This document shows positions 20,003 through 28,089 of a DNA stretch of 64,000 bases, piece by piece. Below the pieces are notes generated by a model that was not told the origin of the DNA, did not search any database, and saw only the letters and a list, made by a program, of their open reading frames with translations. The stretch's first letter is position 1; each line of letters opens with the position of its first letter. Source of the stretch: Pseudomonas sp. UFMG81 (GTDB lineage: Bacteria; Pseudomonadota; Gammaproteobacteria; Pseudomonadales; Pseudomonadaceae); the NCBI RefSeq assembly GCF_015354575.1, contig NZ_JACAFQ010000011.1, forward strand, positions 102,739 to 166,738, written 5' to 3'. A program made the position numbers and the translations under genes.

Positions 20003-20104
20003 GCGCACGGCCACCATTGTTCTTTGGGGGCACGCATTCTAGCGCCGATCCGCCCAGCACCCAAGGGTGGAGCGCGCCATTAGTCGCGATTGTGGACCGT
20101 TCGG

Positions 20105-20476
20105 TCAGCCCAGGCGCCAGGCGGCCAGGCCCAGGCACAGCCAGCCGGCGAGGAAGCACAGGCCGCCGAGGGGGGTGATCATGCCCAGCTTGCCCAGGCC
20201 GGTCAGGGTGAGCACGTAGAGGCTGCCGGAGAACAGCACGATGCCCACTGCAAACAAGCCGCCCGCCCAGCCGACCAGGCGCCCGGGCAGGTGCACCGAC
20301 AGCACGGCCACGGCCAGGATCGCCAGGGCATGCACCAGCTGGTAGGTGACGCCGGTGTGGAAGATCGCCAGGTAATCGGCAGTCAGACGGTGCTTCAGGC
20401 CATGGGCGGCGAAGGCGCCGAGGGCGACACCGGTGAAACCGAAGAACGCGGCGAGCATCAGGAAGCTGCGAAGCAT
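20105..20476 (-). CDS. DUF423 membrane protein (YgdD family)
   Basis: 123 residues, four helices: LRSFLMLAAFFGFTGVALGAF, a second including YQLVHALAILAVAVLS, a third AGGLFAVGIVLFSGSLYVLTL and a fourth CFLAGWLCLGLAAW. The signature GVALGAFAAHGL and LGMITPLGGLCFLAGW identifies DUF423. Function is unknown. AGGAGTCGTCCC precedes the ATG. It diverges from mtgA; their 5' regions share a TATAAT box. Confidence 0.88.
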   Translation of the reverse strand: MLRSFLMLAAFFGFTGVALGAFAAHGLKHRLTADYLAIFHTGVTYQLVHALAILAVAVLSVHLPGRLVGWAGGLFAVGIVLFSGSLYVLTLTGLGKLGMITPLGGLCFLAGWLCLGLAAWRLG

Positions 20477-20478
20477 GG

Positions 20479-20507
20479 GACGACTCCTCGAAAGGGGTCT
20501 GTATAAT
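20479..20507 (+). promoter_or_regulatory. Candidate mtgA promoter
   Basis: A perfect TATAAT at 20502-20507 lies 34 bases before the mtgA ATG. The -35 region is weak. Found by eye only. Confidence 0.4.
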
Positions 20508-20540
20508 GGCCCGTTCCAACGGTCCGGCCAAGCCATCACC

Positions 20541-21251
20541 ATGCTGTCATCCTTTCTCCGACGCCTGTCCCGCGCGCTGCTCTGGTTCGCCGCCGGCAGC
20601 ATTGCCGTGGTGCTGGTCCTGCGCTGGGTGCCACCGCCCGGTACAGCACTGATGGTCGAGCGCAAGGTGGAATCCTGGTTCGACGGCGAACCTATCGACC
20701 TGCAACGCGACTGGACACCCTGGGAAGACATCTCGGATGAGCTGAAGGTGGCGGTCATCGCCGGCGAGGACCAGAAGTTCGCCAACCATTGGGGTTTCGA
20801 CATCCCGGCGATCCAGGCGGCGCTGGCTTTCAACGAGCGCGGCGGCAAGATCCGTGGCGCCAGCACCCTCACCCAGCAGGTGGCCAAGAACCTGTTCCTG
20901 TGGTCCGGGCGTAGCTGGCTGCGCAAGGGGCTGGAAGCCTGGTTCACTGCGCTGATCGAGTTGTTCTGGTCGAAAGAGCGGATTCTCGAGGTCTACCTGA
21001 ACAGCGCTGAATGGGGCAAGGGGGTGTTCGGTGCCCAGGCTGCGGCGCGGTATCACTTTGGCGTGGATGCCAGCCGCCTGACCCGGCAACAGGCCGCGCA
21101 GCTCGCGGCGGTGCTGCCCAGCCCGATCAAATGGAGCGCCGGGCGGCCGAGTGCCTACGTGGCTGGGCGTGCGGGGTGGATTCGTCGGCAGATGAGCCAG
21201 TTGGGGGGGCCTAGCTACCTGATGCAGTTGGATGTGTCGCGTAGGCTCTGA
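20541..21251 (+). CDS. mtgA: Monofunctional biosynthetic peptidoglycan transglycosylase
   Basis: Polymerises lipid II into glycan strands. 236 residues: a transmembrane anchor (ALLWFAAGSIAVVLVLRWV, about 11-29), then a GT51 domain. The catalytic Glu is in VIAGEDQKFANHWGFD, followed by GGKIRGASTLTQQVAKNLFLW, RKGLEAWFTALIELFWSKERILEVYLN and the GVFGAQAAARYHFG motif. No penicillin-binding domain follows, as expected for MtgA. Ribosome site weak. Downstream lies a 900-base non-coding region with the inverted repeat. Confidence 0.95.
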   Translation: MLSSFLRRLSRALLWFAAGSIAVVLVLRWVPPPGTALMVERKVESWFDGEPIDLQRDWTPWEDISDELKVAVIAGEDQKFANHWGFDIPAIQAALAFNERGGKIRGASTLTQQVAKNLFLWSGRSWLRKGLEAWFTALIELFWSKERILEVYLNSAEWGKGVFGAQAAARYHFGVDASRLTRQQAAQLAAVLPSPIKWSAGRPSAYVAGRAGWIRRQMSQLGGPSYLMQLDVSRRL

Positions 21252-21303
21252 AGTGGCTGGGTCGCGGTCGCGAATTTAGCGTGTGGGTGTTGGTATTGAG
21301 TGA

Positions 21304-21557
21304 ATATCCATTGGCGATGGAGACGCTCATTCACCTTTCCGCCCTTACGGCGGGTAACTTTTTGAAGGATCAAAAAGTCACCAAAAAATCCTTGCTCCAT
21401 TCATCCGGCCCCTACGCTTCGCTTCGGGGTTCCCTCACTCCGGCCTTGCTCCCGCGTGGACGCACTGAAGGGCCATCCATGGCCCATCAGTGCTCGATGG
21501 GCATCCATGCCCATCGCCCCGCTCCGCAAGTCCTACGTTCGGCCTCCTGAAGTCGCG
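21304..21557 (+). repeat. Structured repeat, copy 1 of an inverted pair (254 bp)
   Basis: Nearly the same sequence occurs inverted at 21756-22006. Internal hairpins: CTTTTT...AAAAAG near 21358-21380; GCACTGA-A-GGGCCAT-CC-ATGGCCC-A-TCAGTGC at 21462-21493; and CGATGGGCAT-CC-ATGCCCATCG at 21495-21516. The copy ends TCCTGAAGTCGCG. ORFs of 80-90 codons cross it but change freely between copies, so it is judged non-coding. Confidence 0.85.
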
Positions 21558-21590
21558 TTTGGCGGTGACTGGACTATCGCGCGCTTAGAA

Positions 21591-21622
21591 GCAAGAGCAA
21601 GAGCAAGAGCAAGAGCAAGAGC
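21591..21622. repeat. Hexanucleotide tandem repeat (GCAAGA)5
   Basis: Five perfect GCAAGA units plus GC in the spacer between the inverted copies. Intergenic. Confidence 0.9.
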
Positions 21623-21659
21623 AGATAGTGTTTAACCGTTATTGATGTGTAGCTTGTAA

Positions 21660-21690
21660 TGGCCTGTTCGCCGGCAAGCCGGCGAATGCA
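21660..21690. repeat. REP sequence in the spacer of the inverted repeat
   Basis: TTCGCCGGCAAGCCGGCGAA palindrome, the REP core, between the two structured copies. Apart from this and the GCAAGA array I see nothing coding at 21558-21755. Confidence 0.75.
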
Positions 21691-21755
21691 ATTTGATATC
21701 GAACACAATAAACATCTAGCGTCAGCTGCGCCAATATAGGCGCCGCCCCTAACTT

Positions 21756-22006
21756 CGCGACTTCAGGAGGCCGATCGGAGGGCTTGCGGAGGGAGGCGAC
21801 GGGCATGGATGCCCGTCGAGCACCGATGGGCCATGGATGGCCCTTCGGTGCGTACTCCCGGGAGCAAGACCGGAGTGAGGGAACCCCGGAGCGAAGCGCA
21901 GGGGCCGGATGATGGGAGCGAGCGGTTTTGCTTACTTTTTCCAAGAAAAAAGTAAGCCGCCGTAAGGGCGGAAAGGTGAATAAGCGTCACCCAAGCAAAT
22001 GGATAT
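21756..22006 (-). repeat. Structured repeat, copy 2 of the inverted pair (251 bp)
   Basis: Minus-strand copy of 21304-21557. Its hairpins are CGACGGGCAT/ATGCCCGTCG at 21797-21818 and GCACCGA...TCGGTGC at 21820-21851. Compared with copy 1, T-A pairs are replaced by C-G on both sides of the stems. An oligo-A/T hairpin CTTTTTTCTTGGAAAAAG is also kept. 22007-22108 holds nothing recognisable. Confidence 0.85.
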
Positions 22007-22108
22007 GCCCACAACTTTCAAAACCAACTAAACAACTAACCACGACACTAGAGAGCACATTCCATCATCATTCAATCAACAGTTGCACAAACCTAAAACG
22101 CTGCCCAA

Positions 22109-22148
22109 AGAAAAACCGCTGCCTCTCACGAGCACAGCGGTTTCTTCA
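22109..22148 (-). terminator. rpoH terminator
   Basis: Minus strand GAAACCGCTG...CAGCGGTTTTTCTTT, 9-base arms and a T run, 20 bases past the rpoH stop. Confidence 0.85.
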
Positions 22149-22166
22149 AGCCAGCCAGGGCGCCGA

Positions 22167-23021
22167 TCAGATCGCGATCAATGCCTTGACCTTACTCATC
22201 GCATTCTTCTCCAGCTGGCGAATCCGCTCAGCCGAAACGCTGTACTTCTCAGCCAGCTCATGCAACGTAGCCTTTTCCTCGGCCAACCAACGCTGATAGA
22301 GAATATCTCGACTGCGATCATCCAGACCTTGCAGCGCTTCGTGCAGGTTGCTGGTGGAGTTGTCGCTCCAGTCAGCGTCCTCCAACTGCACCGCAGGGTC
22401 GTAACGGTGGTCTTCGAGATAGTGCGCAGGCGACTGGAAGGCGCTGTCGTCGTCGGCTTCCGCCGCCGGGTCGAAGGCCATGTCCTGGCCACTCAAGCGG
22501 CTTTCCATCTCACGCACTTCCCGCGGCTCGACCCCCAGGCTCTCCGCCACACGATGCACTTCGTCGTTGTTCAGCCAGGCCAGGCGCTTCTTCTGGCTGC
22601 GCAGGTTGAAGAACAACTTGCGCTGGGCCTTGGTGGTGGCCACCTTGACGATGCGCCAGTTGCGCAGGATGAACTCGTGGATCTCGGCCTTGATCCAGTG
22701 CACCGCGAACGACACCAGGCGCACGCCCATTTCCGGGTTGAAACGCTTGACCGCCTTCATCAGGCCGACGTTGCCTTCCTGGATCAGGTCGGCCTGGGCC
22801 AGGCCATAACCTGCATAGCTACGGGCGATATGCACGACAAAACGCAGGTGGGCCATCACCATCTGGCGAGCGGCCTCGACATCCTGCTGGTAATAGAGAC
22901 GCTCGCCCAGATCACGCTCCTGCTCGACCGTCAGCAGCGGGATGCTGTTGACCGTGTGCACGTAGGCTTCCAGGTTTGCACCGGGAACCAGGGCATGGGC
23001 AGGTTGCAACGATGTGGTCAT
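22167..23021 (-). CDS. rpoH: Heat-shock sigma factor RpoH (sigma-32)
   Basis: 284 residues, normal length. Region 2 includes [34 protein letters not shown] and [18 protein letters not shown]. The RpoH box QRKLFFNLR is present, the site tied to core binding and turnover. Region 4 ends with [23 protein letters not shown] strong Shine-Dalgarno GGAGGT is 5 bases before the ATG. It lies downstream of ftsYEX on the same strand with a 108-base gap, as in E. coli. Temperature control in the leader is plausible but no thermometer fold was worked out. Confidence 0.98.
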   Translation of the reverse strand: MTTSLQPAHALVPGANLEAYVHTVNSIPLLTVEQERDLGERLYYQQDVEAARQMVMAHLRFVVHIARSYAGYGLAQADLIQEGNVGLMKAVKRFNPEMGVRLVSFAVHWIKAEIHEFILRNWRIVKVATTKAQRKLFFNLRSQKKRLAWLNNDEVHRVAESLGVEPREVREMESRLSGQDMAFDPAAEADDDSAFQSPAHYLEDHRYDPAVQLEDADWSDNSTSNLHEALQGLDDRSRDILYQRWLAEEKATLHELAEKYSVSAERIRQLEKNAMSKVKALIAI

Positions 23022-23129
23022 TCAAGTACCTCCGGCTTACAGACTCGTGCCTTGTGGGCACTGCCAGCATAGACCCGGAACCGCTCAATAAGTTCCCAGA
23101 TGAAAAAAGTCAATGCTGGCCAACAAACA

Positions 23130-24158
23130 TTATCGCGGTGCCAGCTCGTTCAGATGCCGGGCCACTGCGATCCATGCACCGATATACCCCAACAGCACGG
23201 CGCCGATCAAGAGGGAAAGACCGTCCGAAGCGGGAACACCACCCAGGGCGAAATCGCTCCCATACAGCCCCGAAAGCCCGACGACCGCGTCGTTGAGCCA
23301 GTCCAGGCCGAAGGCCAGGATACCCCAGGCCAGCACGCCAGCACCCAGGCCGTACAGCGCCCCCATGTAGAGGAAAGGCCGACGAACGTAGCTGTCGGTG
23401 CCCCCCACCAGCTTGATGACTTCAATCTCTACACGGCGGTTTTCAATGTGTAGACGAATTGTGTTACCGATTACTAACAGCAGAGCGGAAATCAGCATCA
23501 CCGCCAACCCGAACACGAACCGGTCACCCAGCTTGAGGATGGCCGCCAGACGCTCGACCCACACCAGATCCAGCTGCGCGGCTTCGACCCGCGGCAATTC
23601 CGAAAGGCGCTGACGCAGCGCTTCCAGCGCCGGTTTATCGACTTCGGCAGGGGTCACCACCACCACGCCGGGGAGTGGGTTGTCCGGCAGCTCGCGCAAC
23701 GCCTCGCCCAGCCCGGACTGCTGCTGGAACTCCTCCAGCGCCTGCTCACGGCTGACATACTGAGCGTCGGCGACGCCCGGCATCCCCTTGATTTCGTCAC
23801 GCAGCGCCTCGCCATCGCGGCTGCTGGCATCGAGCTTGAGGTACAGCGAGATCTGCGCCGCGCGCTGCCAAGAGCCGCCGAGCTTCTCGACGTTCTTGAG
23901 CAGCAGCGACAGGCCCATGGGCATGCTCAGCGCCACGGCCATCACCAGGCAGGTGAAGAAACTGCCGATCGGCTGCTTGCCCAGGCGGCGCAGGCTGTCG
24001 GCCAGGCTCGCACGATGGCTTTCCAGCCAGGCGTGCAGCAACGTACGGAAGTCCGGGCCATCGTCGTCGTGATCGCCGCGTTTCTTCTTGGTCGGTTGTG
24101 CATCGGCGGCCTTGGGCGCCACGCGCTCGGAAACCTTTGGTGTACGTGTGGTGCTCAT
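23130..24158 (-). CDS. ftsX: Cell division protein FtsX
   Basis: Permease-like partner of FtsE that couples the Z-ring to periplasmic amidase activation via EnvC-type factors. 342 residues: a long basic cytoplasmic N-tail (about 1-75, KKKRGDHDDDGP), TM1 (FFTCLVMAVALSMPMGLSLLL), a periplasmic MacB-like loop (about 100-215), then three C-terminal helices including GLAVMLISALLLVIGNTIRL. The start codon overlaps the ftsE stop by 4 bases. The ribosome-proximal N-tail is longer than in E. coli, as is common in pseudomonads. Confidence 0.96.
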   Translation of the reverse strand: MSTTRTPKVSERVAPKAADAQPTKKKRGDHDDDGPDFRTLLHAWLESHRASLADSLRRLGKQPIGSFFTCLVMAVALSMPMGLSLLLKNVEKLGGSWQRAAQISLYLKLDASSRDGEALRDEIKGMPGVADAQYVSREQALEEFQQQSGLGEALRELPDNPLPGVVVVTPAEVDKPALEALRQRLSELPRVEAAQLDLVWVERLAAILKLGDRFVFGLAVMLISALLLVIGNTIRLHIENRRVEIEVIKLVGGTDSYVRRPFLYMGALYGLGAGVLAWGILAFGLDWLNDAVVGLSGLYGSDFALGGVPASDGLSLLIGAVLLGYIGAWIAVARHLNELAPR

Positions 24159-24826
24159 TGCCCGGCCTCCCCATCGCCGATCAAGCGACCGCGTTGCAGC
24201 GTCAGCATGCGGTGGCGCATGCGCGCGATCAGCGCCAGGTCATGGCTGGCGATCAACACCGTGGTGCCCAGGCGGTTGATGTCCTCGAACACGCCCATGA
24301 TCTCGGCGGCCAGGCGCGGGTCGAGGTTACCGGTGGGTTCGTCCGCCAGCAGCAAGGCCGGCTGGTGGACGATGGCGCGGGCGATGCCAACGCGCTGCTG
24401 CTGGCCGGTGGACAGGTCGGCCGGGAACAGCTCGCCCTTGTCACTCAACGACACGCGCTCCAGCGCCGAATCGACGCGCTTGGCGATCTCGGCCTTGGAC
24501 AGCCCGAGGATCTGCAGCGGCAGGGCGATGTTGTTGAACACGGTGCGGTCGAACAGCAACTGGTGGTTCTGGAACACCACGCCGATCTGCCGGCGCAAGA
24601 ACGGAATCTGCGCATTGCTGATCTGCCCCAGGTCCTGCCCGGCGAGCAGCAGCTTGCCGCTGGTCGGGCGCTCCATGGCCAGCAGCAGGCGCAACAGGGT
24701 GCTCTTGCCGGCACCGGAATGGCCGGTGACGAACAGGAACTCGCCACGGCGCGCCCGGAAGCTCAGCTCGTGCAGGCCGACATGGCCGTTGGGGTAGCGC
24801 TTGGCGACCTGTTCGAATCGGATCAT
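24155..24826 (-). CDS. ftsE: Cell division ATP-binding protein FtsE
   Basis: ABC ATPase of the FtsEX complex. 223 residues. Walker A is VTGHSGAGKSTLLRLL. The Q-loop (VVFQNHQLL), signature LSTGQQQRVGIARAI, Walker B LLLADEPTGNLD and switch His (IASHDLALI) are all intact. ATGA overlaps at both ends link it to ftsY and ftsX in one operon. Confidence 0.97.
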   Translation of the reverse strand: MIRFEQVAKRYPNGHVGLHELSFRARRGEFLFVTGHSGAGKSTLLRLLLAMERPTSGKLLLAGQDLGQISNAQIPFLRRQIGVVFQNHQLLFDRTVFNNIALPLQILGLSKAEIAKRVDSALERVSLSDKGELFPADLSTGQQQRVGIARAIVHQPALLLADEPTGNLDPRLAAEIMGVFEDINRLGTTVLIASHDLALIARMRHRMLTLQRGRLIGDGEAGQ

Positions 24827-26499
24827 GCAGGCTCTCGCTCGGCGAACAGCGCCTTGACGAAGGGTTCGGCCTCGAAGGTGCGCAGGTCGTCGATACCTTC
24901 GCCGACACCAATGAAGCGAATCGGGATGTTGAACTGCTTGGCCAGGGCGAAGATCACCCCACCCTTGGCGGTACCGTCGAGCTTGGTCAGCGCCAGACCG
25001 GTCAGCTCCACGCTCTGGTTGAAGTACTTGGCCTGGCTGATGGCGTTCTGCCCGGTGCCGGCGTCGAGCACCAGCAACACTTCGTGCGGCGCCTCGGCAT
25101 CAAGCTTGCCGATCACCCGACGGACCTTCTTCAGCTCTTCCATCAGGTTGTCTTTGGTGTGCAGGCGACCGGCGGTGTCGGCGATCAGCACATCGACATT
25201 GCGCGCCTTGGCGGCCTGCACGGCGTCGAAGATCACCGAGGCCGAGTCGGCACCGGTGTGCTGGGCGATCACCGGGATCTGGTTGCGCTCACCCCACACT
25301 TGCAGTTGCTCCACTGCGGCGGCACGGAAGGTGTCGCCTGCGGCGAGCATGACCTTCTTGCCTTCGAGCTGCAGCTTTTTCGCCAGCTTGCCGATGGTGG
25401 TGGTCTTGCCGGCGCCGTTCACGCCCACGACCAGGATGACGTAGGGCTTGTTCTGCGCCTCGATCTTCAGTGGCTGCTCGACCGGGCGCAGCAGCGCGGC
25501 CAGCTCTTCTTGCAACGACTTGTACAGCGCATCGGCGTCTGCCAGCTGCTTGCGGGCAACCTTTTGCGTGAGGTTCTGGACGATGGTCGAGGTGGCCTCG
25601 ACGCCCACGTCGGCGGTCAGCAGGCGGGTCTCGATCTCGTCGAGCAGGTCGTCGTCAATGACCTTCTTGCCCAGGAACAGGCTGGCCATGCCCTCGCCGA
25701 TGCTGGCACTGGTCTTCGACAGGCCCTGTTTGAGGCGAGCGAAGAAGCCGGGTTTGGCAGGTTCTGCTGCAGCTACGACGACGGGTTCAGGTTCGACCGG
25801 TGCCGGAACGACGACAGGTGCGGTTTCGACAACCGACTCGACCAACGGGCGTGCCGGGATGACCGGCGGCGCCTTGGGCTCCAGGTCCTCAACCAGTGCC
25901 ACCGGCTCTTCGGCGACTGGCAGTACCAGGTTGCTGACCGGCGCTGCTGGCACTTCGACCGGGGGCGGCGCAGCAGGCGTTGCTGGCACTGGTTGGGCAA
26001 TGACAGGCGCTGCGACCGGAGCCTGTTGCGGTGCGGCAACCACCGGATCGGCAACAGGCACTGACTGCGGCGCGGCAACCACCGGCTCGGCAACAGGCGC
26101 TGGCTGCGGTGCGGCAACCACCGGCTCAGCAACAGGCACTGGCTGCGGCGCGGCAACCACCGGTTCGGCAACAGGCGCTGGCTGCGGCGCGGCAACCACC
26201 GGTTCGGCAACAGGCGCTGGCTGCGGCGCGGCCACCACCGGCTCGGCAACAGGCGCTGACTGCGGCGCGACAACCACCGGCTCGGCAACAGGCGCTGGCT
26301 GTGGCGCAGCAACCACCGGCTCGGATGCAGGTGCTTCGGCCACCGGAGCGGCCTGCTGGACCGGCTCTACGGCCTGCGGCGCTGGCGTTTGCGGCTGTTC
26401 GGCGACAGGTTGCTCCGGCTTCTTGCGGAACCAGCTGAACAGGCCTTTCTTCTCGCCAGCCGCGGCCGGCGCTTTTTTGTCGTCGTTGGAACCAAACAT
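24823..26499 (-). CDS. ftsY: Signal recognition particle receptor FtsY with a repeat-rich N-terminus
   Basis: SRP-receptor GTPase targeting inner-membrane proteins. 558 residues. The N-terminal membrane-binding segment GLFSWFRKKPEQ is followed by an acidic/Pro-rich A domain. That domain holds eight tandem 13-residue units EPVVAAPQPAPVA (about residues 60-163). The NG domain starts near residue 250. G1 is VVGVNGAGKTTTIGKLA (about 355), G3 DTAGRLHT and G4 TKLDGTAKGG. The C-terminus ends IRFIGVGEGIDDLRTFEAEPFVKALF. First gene of ftsY-ftsE-ftsX. Confidence 0.97.
   Translation of the reverse strand: MFGSNDDKKAPAAAGEKKGLFSWFRKKPEQPVAEQPQTPAPQAVEPVQQAAPVAEAPASEPVVAAPQPAPVAEPVVVAPQSAPVAEPVVAAPQPAPVAEPVVAAPQPAPVAEPVVAAPQPVPVAEPVVAAPQPAPVAEPVVAAPQSVPVADPVVAAPQQAPVAAPVIAQPVPATPAAPPPVEVPAAPVSNLVLPVAEEPVALVEDLEPKAPPVIPARPLVESVVETAPVVVPAPVEPEPVVVAAAEPAKPGFFARLKQGLSKTSASIGEGMASLFLGKKVIDDDLLDEIETRLLTADVGVEATSTIVQNLTQKVARKQLADADALYKSLQEELAALLRPVEQPLKIEAQNKPYVILVVGVNGAGKTTTIGKLAKKLQLEGKKVMLAAGDTFRAAAVEQLQVWGERNQIPVIAQHTGADSASVIFDAVQAAKARNVDVLIADTAGRLHTKDNLMEELKKVRRVIGKLDAEAPHEVLLVLDAGTGQNAISQAKYFNQSVELTGLALTKLDGTAKGGVIFALAKQFNIPIRFIGVGEGIDDLRTFEAEPFVKALFAEREPA
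26011..26322 (-). repeat. Eight tandem 39-bp repeats inside ftsY
   Basis: Codes for (EPVVAAPQPAPVA)8 with substitutions at a few positions (QSAP, QPVP, QSVP). 8 x 39 = 312 bases exactly. Likely to vary in number by slipped-strand events; in frame, so FtsY stays intact. Confidence 0.9.
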
Positions 26500-26733
26500 G
26501 GAAGACGGCTATCTCAGGGTAGCGATGGGCCAGCAGTGGCGCATCGGGAATTCTTACTCACGCAGAACAGACTACTTTGCATCCGCCAGGTTCATGCGCA
26601 ACGTTTTGTCGTATAGGGCCTGCGGGCCAGAACGGCGACAGGCATGGTCGCCAGGCAACCGGATCAGTATCCTAGCACCTCCTGGCCCGCCGACGCTAAA
26701 CCCAAGCGGGCCGCCGAACAGGTTGAACACCGT

Positions 26734-28089
26734 ATGAATGCTCTAGCCCGCCGCGCCGCTGGCCTGTTGCTCGGCACATTGTGCCTGCCACTCGCGGCCT
26801 TCGCCGCCGATGTGCAACCCACCCACGAATTCATCCTCGACAACGGCCTGAAAGTGGTCGTGCGCGAGGACCACCGCGCCCCGGTGGTGGTCTCGCAGAT
26901 CTGGTACAAGGTCGGCTCCAGCTACGAAACACCGGGCCAGACCGGCCTGTCCCACGCCCTCGAGCACATGATGTTCAAGGGCAGCGCCAAGCTCGGCCCC
27001 GGTGAGGCCTCGCGCATCCTGCGCGACCTCGGTGCCGAAGAGAACGCCTTCACCAGCGACGACTACACCGCCTACTACCAGGTGCTGGCCCGCGACCGTC
27101 TGCCGGTGGCCTTCGAACTCGAAGCCGACCGCCTGGCCAGCCTGCGCCTGCCGGCCGACGAATTCAGCCGCGAGATCGAGGTAATCAAGGAAGAGCGCCG
27201 CCTGCGCACCGACGACCAGCCCAACTCGAAGGCCTTCGAACTGTTCCGCGCCATGGCCTACCCGGCCAGCGGCTACCACACCCCGACCATCGGCTGGATG
27301 GCCGACCTCGACCGCATGAAGGTCGAGGAGCTGCGCCACTGGTACGAGTCGTGGTACGCACCGAACAACGCCACCCTGGTGGTGGTCGGCGATGTGACCG
27401 CCGACGAGGTCAAGAACCTCGCCCAGAAGTACTTCGGCCCCATCCCCAAACGCGCCGTGCCACCGAGCAAGCTGCCGCTGGAGCTCGCTGAACCCGGCCA
27501 GCGCAAGCTCACGTTGCATGTGCAGACCCAGCTGCCGAGCCTGATCTACGGCTTCAACGTACCGGGCCTGGCCACCGCCAAGGACCCGCGCACCGCCAAC
27601 GCCCTGCGGCTGATTTCGGCGCTGCTCGACGGCGGCTACAGCGCACGCATGCCGGCACGCCTGGAGCGCGGCCAGGAGCTGGTGGCCGGTGCGTCGTCCA
27701 GCTACAACGCCTTCACCCGCGGCGACAGCCTGTTCCTGATCTCGGCCACGCCCAACGTGCAGAAGCACAAGACCCTGGCCGACGTCGAGAAAGGCGTCTG
27801 GCAGTTGATTGACGAACTCAAGACCACCCCGCCCACCGCCGAAGAGCTGGAGCGCGTGCGCGCCCAGGTGATCGCCGGCCTGGTCTACGACCGCGACTCC
27901 ATCAGCAGCCAGGCCACCACCATTGGCCAGCTGGAGACCGTCGGCCTGTCCTGGAAACTGATCGACAGCGAGCTCGACGACCTCAAGCGCGTGACCCCGC
28001 AAGACATCCAGGCCGCCGCCCGCACCTACTTCACCCGCGAACGCCTGAGCGTTGCCCATGTACTGCCCGAGGAGTCCGCCCATGAGTGA
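26734..28089 (+). CDS. Exported M16 zinc peptidase, catalytic subunit
   Basis: 451-residue member of peptidase family M16 (pitrilysin/insulinase-like). Signal peptide RRAAGLLLGTLCLPLAAFA, cleavage about 24. The inverted zinc motif HALEH (H74, E77, H78) and the distal Glu region EVIKEERRLRTDD are present. ATG 26734 was chosen because it directly starts the signal peptide; the upstream open frame reads promoter sequence. It overlaps the next gene by 8 bases. The pair (active plus inactive half) is the standard pseudomonad M16 pair next to ftsY and rsmD and likely forms a periplasmic heterodimer. Substrate unknown. Confidence 0.9.
   Translation: MNALARRAAGLLLGTLCLPLAAFAADVQPTHEFILDNGLKVVVREDHRAPVVVSQIWYKVGSSYETPGQTGLSHALEHMMFKGSAKLGPGEASRILRDLGAEENAFTSDDYTAYYQVLARDRLPVAFELEADRLASLRLPADEFSREIEVIKEERRLRTDDQPNSKAFELFRAMAYPASGYHTPTIGWMADLDRMKVEELRHWYESWYAPNNATLVVVGDVTADEVKNLAQKYFGPIPKRAVPPSKLPLELAEPGQRKLTLHVQTQLPSLIYGFNVPGLATAKDPRTANALRLISALLDGGYSARMPARLERGQELVAGASSSYNAFTRGDSLFLISATPNVQKHKTLADVEKGVWQLIDELKTTPPTAEELERVRAQVIAGLVYDRDSISSQATTIGQLETVGLSWKLIDSELDDLKRVTPQDIQAAARTYFTRERLSVAHVLPEESAHE

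Noticed and set aside
21281..22014. 80-90-codon ORFs in the inverted repeat
   Set aside because: They exist in both orientations only because the DNA is repeated. The differences keep hairpin pairing rather than amino acids, so they are treated as non-coding.
26011..26322. 39-bp tandem units as a CRISPR array
   Set aside because: No unique spacers; the units are contiguous, in frame and code for the FtsY linker.
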